Assembly (NCBI GenBank): GCA_947372575.1
Contig: CANBUF010000062.1
Span: forward strand, 1-8,613
DNA length: 8,613 bases
Source: Alcaligenaceae bacterium
Lineage (GTDB): Bacteria > Pseudomonadota > Gammaproteobacteria > Burkholderiales > Burkholderiaceae
Reading direction: 5' to 3'
Shown here: positions 6,729-8,613 of the stretch, piece after piece
Layout: the number at the start of each line of letters is the position of its first letter
How positions within the stretch are numbered: the stretch's first letter is position 1
The notes under the pieces: model-generated
Databases searched by the model: none
The model's input: only the letters and a program-made list of their open reading frames with translations
What the model was told of the DNA's origin: nothing
Translations under genes and position numbers: made by a program

Positions 6729-7613
6729 GTGGCAAATTTTATTGTGATTAATTTCCAGGTGCTGTTTTCCGGGCTCGCGCTCGGATCCATCTACGCCCTG
6801 GTCGCGCTCGGCTTCGTACTGATCATCCGTGCAACCAATGTGGTGAACTTCGCGCAAGGCGACTTTGCCATGCTTGGCGGTTTTTCGATGGTGGCATTTC
6901 TTGGCGCAGGTGCACCGTACTGGCTCGCCATATTGCTTTCCCTCGTGGCCATGGGCGTTTTTGGACTGATTTTTAATCTCGGGGTGTACTACCCCTTGCG
7001 TCATCGTTCATTTCTGCCTGTCATTATCAGCACACTTGGTGCGTCGATCTTTATGCAGAATACGGTTCTGTATTTTTTTGGCCCGCAACCACGCGCAATG
7101 GAAAAAGTATTCAAAACATCAGGTATCGAGGTAGGTGGTGTGTTCATGGACACCCAGTACCTGACCATTCTGGGCGTCACAATCATCGCAGTCGCCTTCC
7201 AGTACTTTCTGTTTGAACGCACACTGTTTGGAAAAAAATTACAAGCAACGTCACAAGACAAGGATATGGCGCGACTCGTCGGCATTCCTGTTGCAACGAT
7301 GATTGCATTTACCTTCATCTACAGCGCCGTGCTGGGGGGTGTCGCCGGTATCCTCGTGTCGCCCGTTCTGTTTGTCTCAATCGGCATGGGATCCATCATT
7401 GCCCTGAAGGCCTTTTCGGCCACCATCATTGGCGGCTTTGGTGATGTGACCGGCTCCATCGTTGGCGCCTTGTTACTCGGCGTCGTCGAGAGCTTTGGCG
7501 CACATTACATATCCGTTCCCTATAAGGACGCTTTTGCTTTCCTCCTGTTATTCATCTTCTTGCTCTTGAGACCTCAAGGCATTTTCGGTGAAAAGATTTC
7601 GGAGAAAGCATGA
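6729..7613 (+). CDS. livH: Branched-chain amino acid type ABC transporter permease LivH
   Basis: An inner-membrane permease of the LivH family, which pairs with LivM to form the transmembrane channel of a HAAT-type ABC importer driven by LivG/LivF ATPases and fed by a periplasmic LivK-type binding protein. The 294 residues are the normal length. Visible features: a first membrane segment with ALGSIYALVALGFVLIIRATNVVNF, the signature NFAQGDFAMLGG (40-51), a cytoplasmic coupling region around LFGKKLQATSQDKDMARLVGIPV (166-188), the GGVAGIL segment (203-209), FSATIIGGFGDVTGSIVGA (229-247) and a final hydrophobic segment ending in LLLRPQGIFGE. The start is GTG with AGGAG 5 nt upstream. The stop overlaps the next start (ATGA), so livH and the next gene are translationally coupled. 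Family members import branched-chain amino acids, but also amides, urea and aromatic or acyl compounds. The neighbouring hydrolases argue for a substrate other than simple leucine. Confidence 0.95.
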   Translation: MANFIVINFQVLFSGLALGSIYALVALGFVLIIRATNVVNFAQGDFAMLGGFSMVAFLGAGAPYWLAILLSLVAMGVFGLIFNLGVYYPLRHRSFLPVIISTLGASIFMQNTVLYFFGPQPRAMEKVFKTSGIEVGGVFMDTQYLTILGVTIIAVAFQYFLFERTLFGKKLQATSQDKDMARLVGIPVATMIAFTFIYSAVLGGVAGILVSPVLFVSIGMGSIIALKAFSATIIGGFGDVTGSIVGALLLGVVESFGAHYISVPYKDAFAFLLLFIFLLLRPQGIFGEKISEKA

Positions 7614-8613
7614 AAAAGATTCTTGCACTACTCGCCCTGGGGATTCTGATTGCCGTACTCCCCTACTTCGTTAAGATTTCACCTTACATCCTGAATATTT
7701 TCATGCAGGCGGTGACATATTCCATCGCGGTGCTGGGCATGACCGTGGTGCTTGGCTACACCGGTCAAATCAACCTGGCGCAGGCCACCTTCTTTGGTCT
7801 GGGTGCCTATGCGGTGGGTCTGGGCACCGTGGACGCAGGTTTGAACTTCTGGATCACGCTCGCGCTTGGCATTGCTGTCGCAACCATCTCTGGCTTTATC
7901 CTGGGTCTGACCACGCTGCGGCTCAAAGGCCATTACCTGGCGATGATCACCATCAGCTTCCAACAAATTTTTGATCTGGTACTCAATAACTGGATTGACT
8001 TCACCCATGGCCCCGATGGCATCGCGAGTATTGCGAGACCATCGCTTTTTGGCTATACGCTCACGGATGATCGTTCATATCTGTTGCTGTGCGCACTGGT
8101 GCTGTATGCGGTAATTTATTTTGTGTGGAAACTTCCGCACACCAGCACGGGCCGCGCCATGCGCGCGATTCGCGAAAACGAACTCGCCGCAGAGGTCACA
8201 GGTGTCAATAGCCTAAAAGTAAAAGTCATTGCCTTCACCATCAGTGCTGGCCTTGCTGGCCTGGGCGGTGCACTGTATGCGGCAGGATTTGCCTATATCA
8301 GTCCTGATAACTTTAACTTTGCCCGCTCGGTGGAATTCCTCACCATGGTCCTGCTCGGGGGCGCCCAATCTGCGTTTGGCGGCGTGCTCGGCACCAGCCT
8401 GCTGATTTTGCTGCCCGAGTGGCTCCGCTTTCTCAAAGAGGTCTACCTCGCGGCCTACGGCCTGGCTGTGATTCTGATCATGGTGTTCCTGCCAACCGGT
8501 ATCTGGGGACTGATCAGCTCACAAGCGGCAAAATACCGCAAAGTTCCGCACGTTGATGTCGACGGTATCGCAGATCTGGACATCACAGTGCCGATCACTG
8601 ATCCAGCGCCAAT
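7610..8613 (+). CDS. livM: LivM-type ABC transporter permease, 3'-truncated by window edge
   Basis: The second permease of the importer. The ATG at 7610 overlaps the livH TGA, with GGAG (7601-7604) 5 nt upstream. The frame is open to the right edge for 334 codons. Family landmarks: an N-terminal hydrophobic segment (4-20), VLGYTGQINLAQATFFGLGAYA (47-68), TLRLKGHYLAMITISF (102-117), THGPDGI (132-138), the EAA-like coupling loop STGRAMRAIRENELAAEVTGV (179-199), AGLAGLGGALYA (213-224), and the last membrane segment ending FLPTGIWGLI (293-302). Most LivM proteins finish soon after this motif. Here the frame continues for 32 more residues, the last part acidic (HVDVDGIADLDITVPITDP), without a stop. 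The gene may continue into a fused LivG ATPase domain, an arrangement known in some proteobacteria, or just carry a longer tail. LivG, LivF and the binding protein are expected beyond the window. Confidence 0.93.
   Translation, partial: MKKILALLALGILIAVLPYFVKISPYILNIFMQAVTYSIAVLGMTVVLGYTGQINLAQATFFGLGAYAVGLGTVDAGLNFWITLALGIAVATISGFILGLTTLRLKGHYLAMITISFQQIFDLVLNNWIDFTHGPDGIASIARPSLFGYTLTDDRSYLLLCALVLYAVIYFVWKLPHTSTGRAMRAIRENELAAEVTGVNSLKVKVIAFTISAGLAGLGGALYAAGFAYISPDNFNFARSVEFLTMVLLGGAQSAFGGVLGTSLLILLPEWLRFLKEVYLAAYGLAVILIMVFLPTGIWGLISSQAAKYRKVPHVDVDGIADLDITVPITDPAP

Overview
The window looks like chromosomal DNA of a Gram-negative heterotroph, most likely a betaproteobacterium of the order Burkholderiales. 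This is inferred from the protein families, the moderate G+C content judged by eye, and the CAGGAGACAA-type leaders in front of two genes. It cannot be proved from this sequence alone. No rRNA, tRNA, CRISPR array, insertion sequence or phage gene was seen.

Layout. (1) Positions 1-218, minus strand: the 5' part of a small secreted, Gly/Pro/Val/Ala-rich repeat protein that runs off the left edge. (2) Positions 219-441: a divergent intergenic region with a perfect 6+6 bp palindrome and short direct repeats just upstream of the next gene. (3) Positions 442-2664, plus strand: a complete malate synthase G (glcB) with all expected catalytic residues, closed by a textbook intrinsic terminator at 2705-2737. 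(4) Positions 2888-6078, plus strand: an M20 di-metal peptidase followed 14 nt later by an amidohydrolase of the D-aminoacylase / N-acyl-D-amino-acid deacylase superfamily, evidently a translationally close pair. (5) Positions 6200-6532: a small NIPSNAP-family protein. (6) Positions 6729-8613: livH, then an overlapping livM-type permease (ATGA junction) that is cut by the right edge and may continue into a fused ATPase domain.

How the genes may work together. glcB is an independent central-metabolism unit: it condenses glyoxylate with acetyl-CoA to malate, and its own terminator separates it from what follows. Everything from 2888 onward points the same way and reads as one catabolic and transport locus. 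A LivHM-type ABC importer would bring in an amino-acid-like or acylated/peptidic compound, and two unrelated amide-bond hydrolases (M20 and amidohydrolase) plus a NIPSNAP protein would process it. The substrate cannot be named from the sequence.

Most noteworthy points: the amidohydrolase keeps the ligands of one metal site but appears to lack both histidines of the second site of characterised D-aminoacylases; an elastin-like nonapeptide repeat is conserved in amino acids while six of its nine codons have diverged; and the LivM reading frame stays open through an unusual acidic tail. I see no clear evidence of a wholly new system. The best candidate for novelty is the peptidase-amidohydrolase-NIPSNAP-LivHM cluster.
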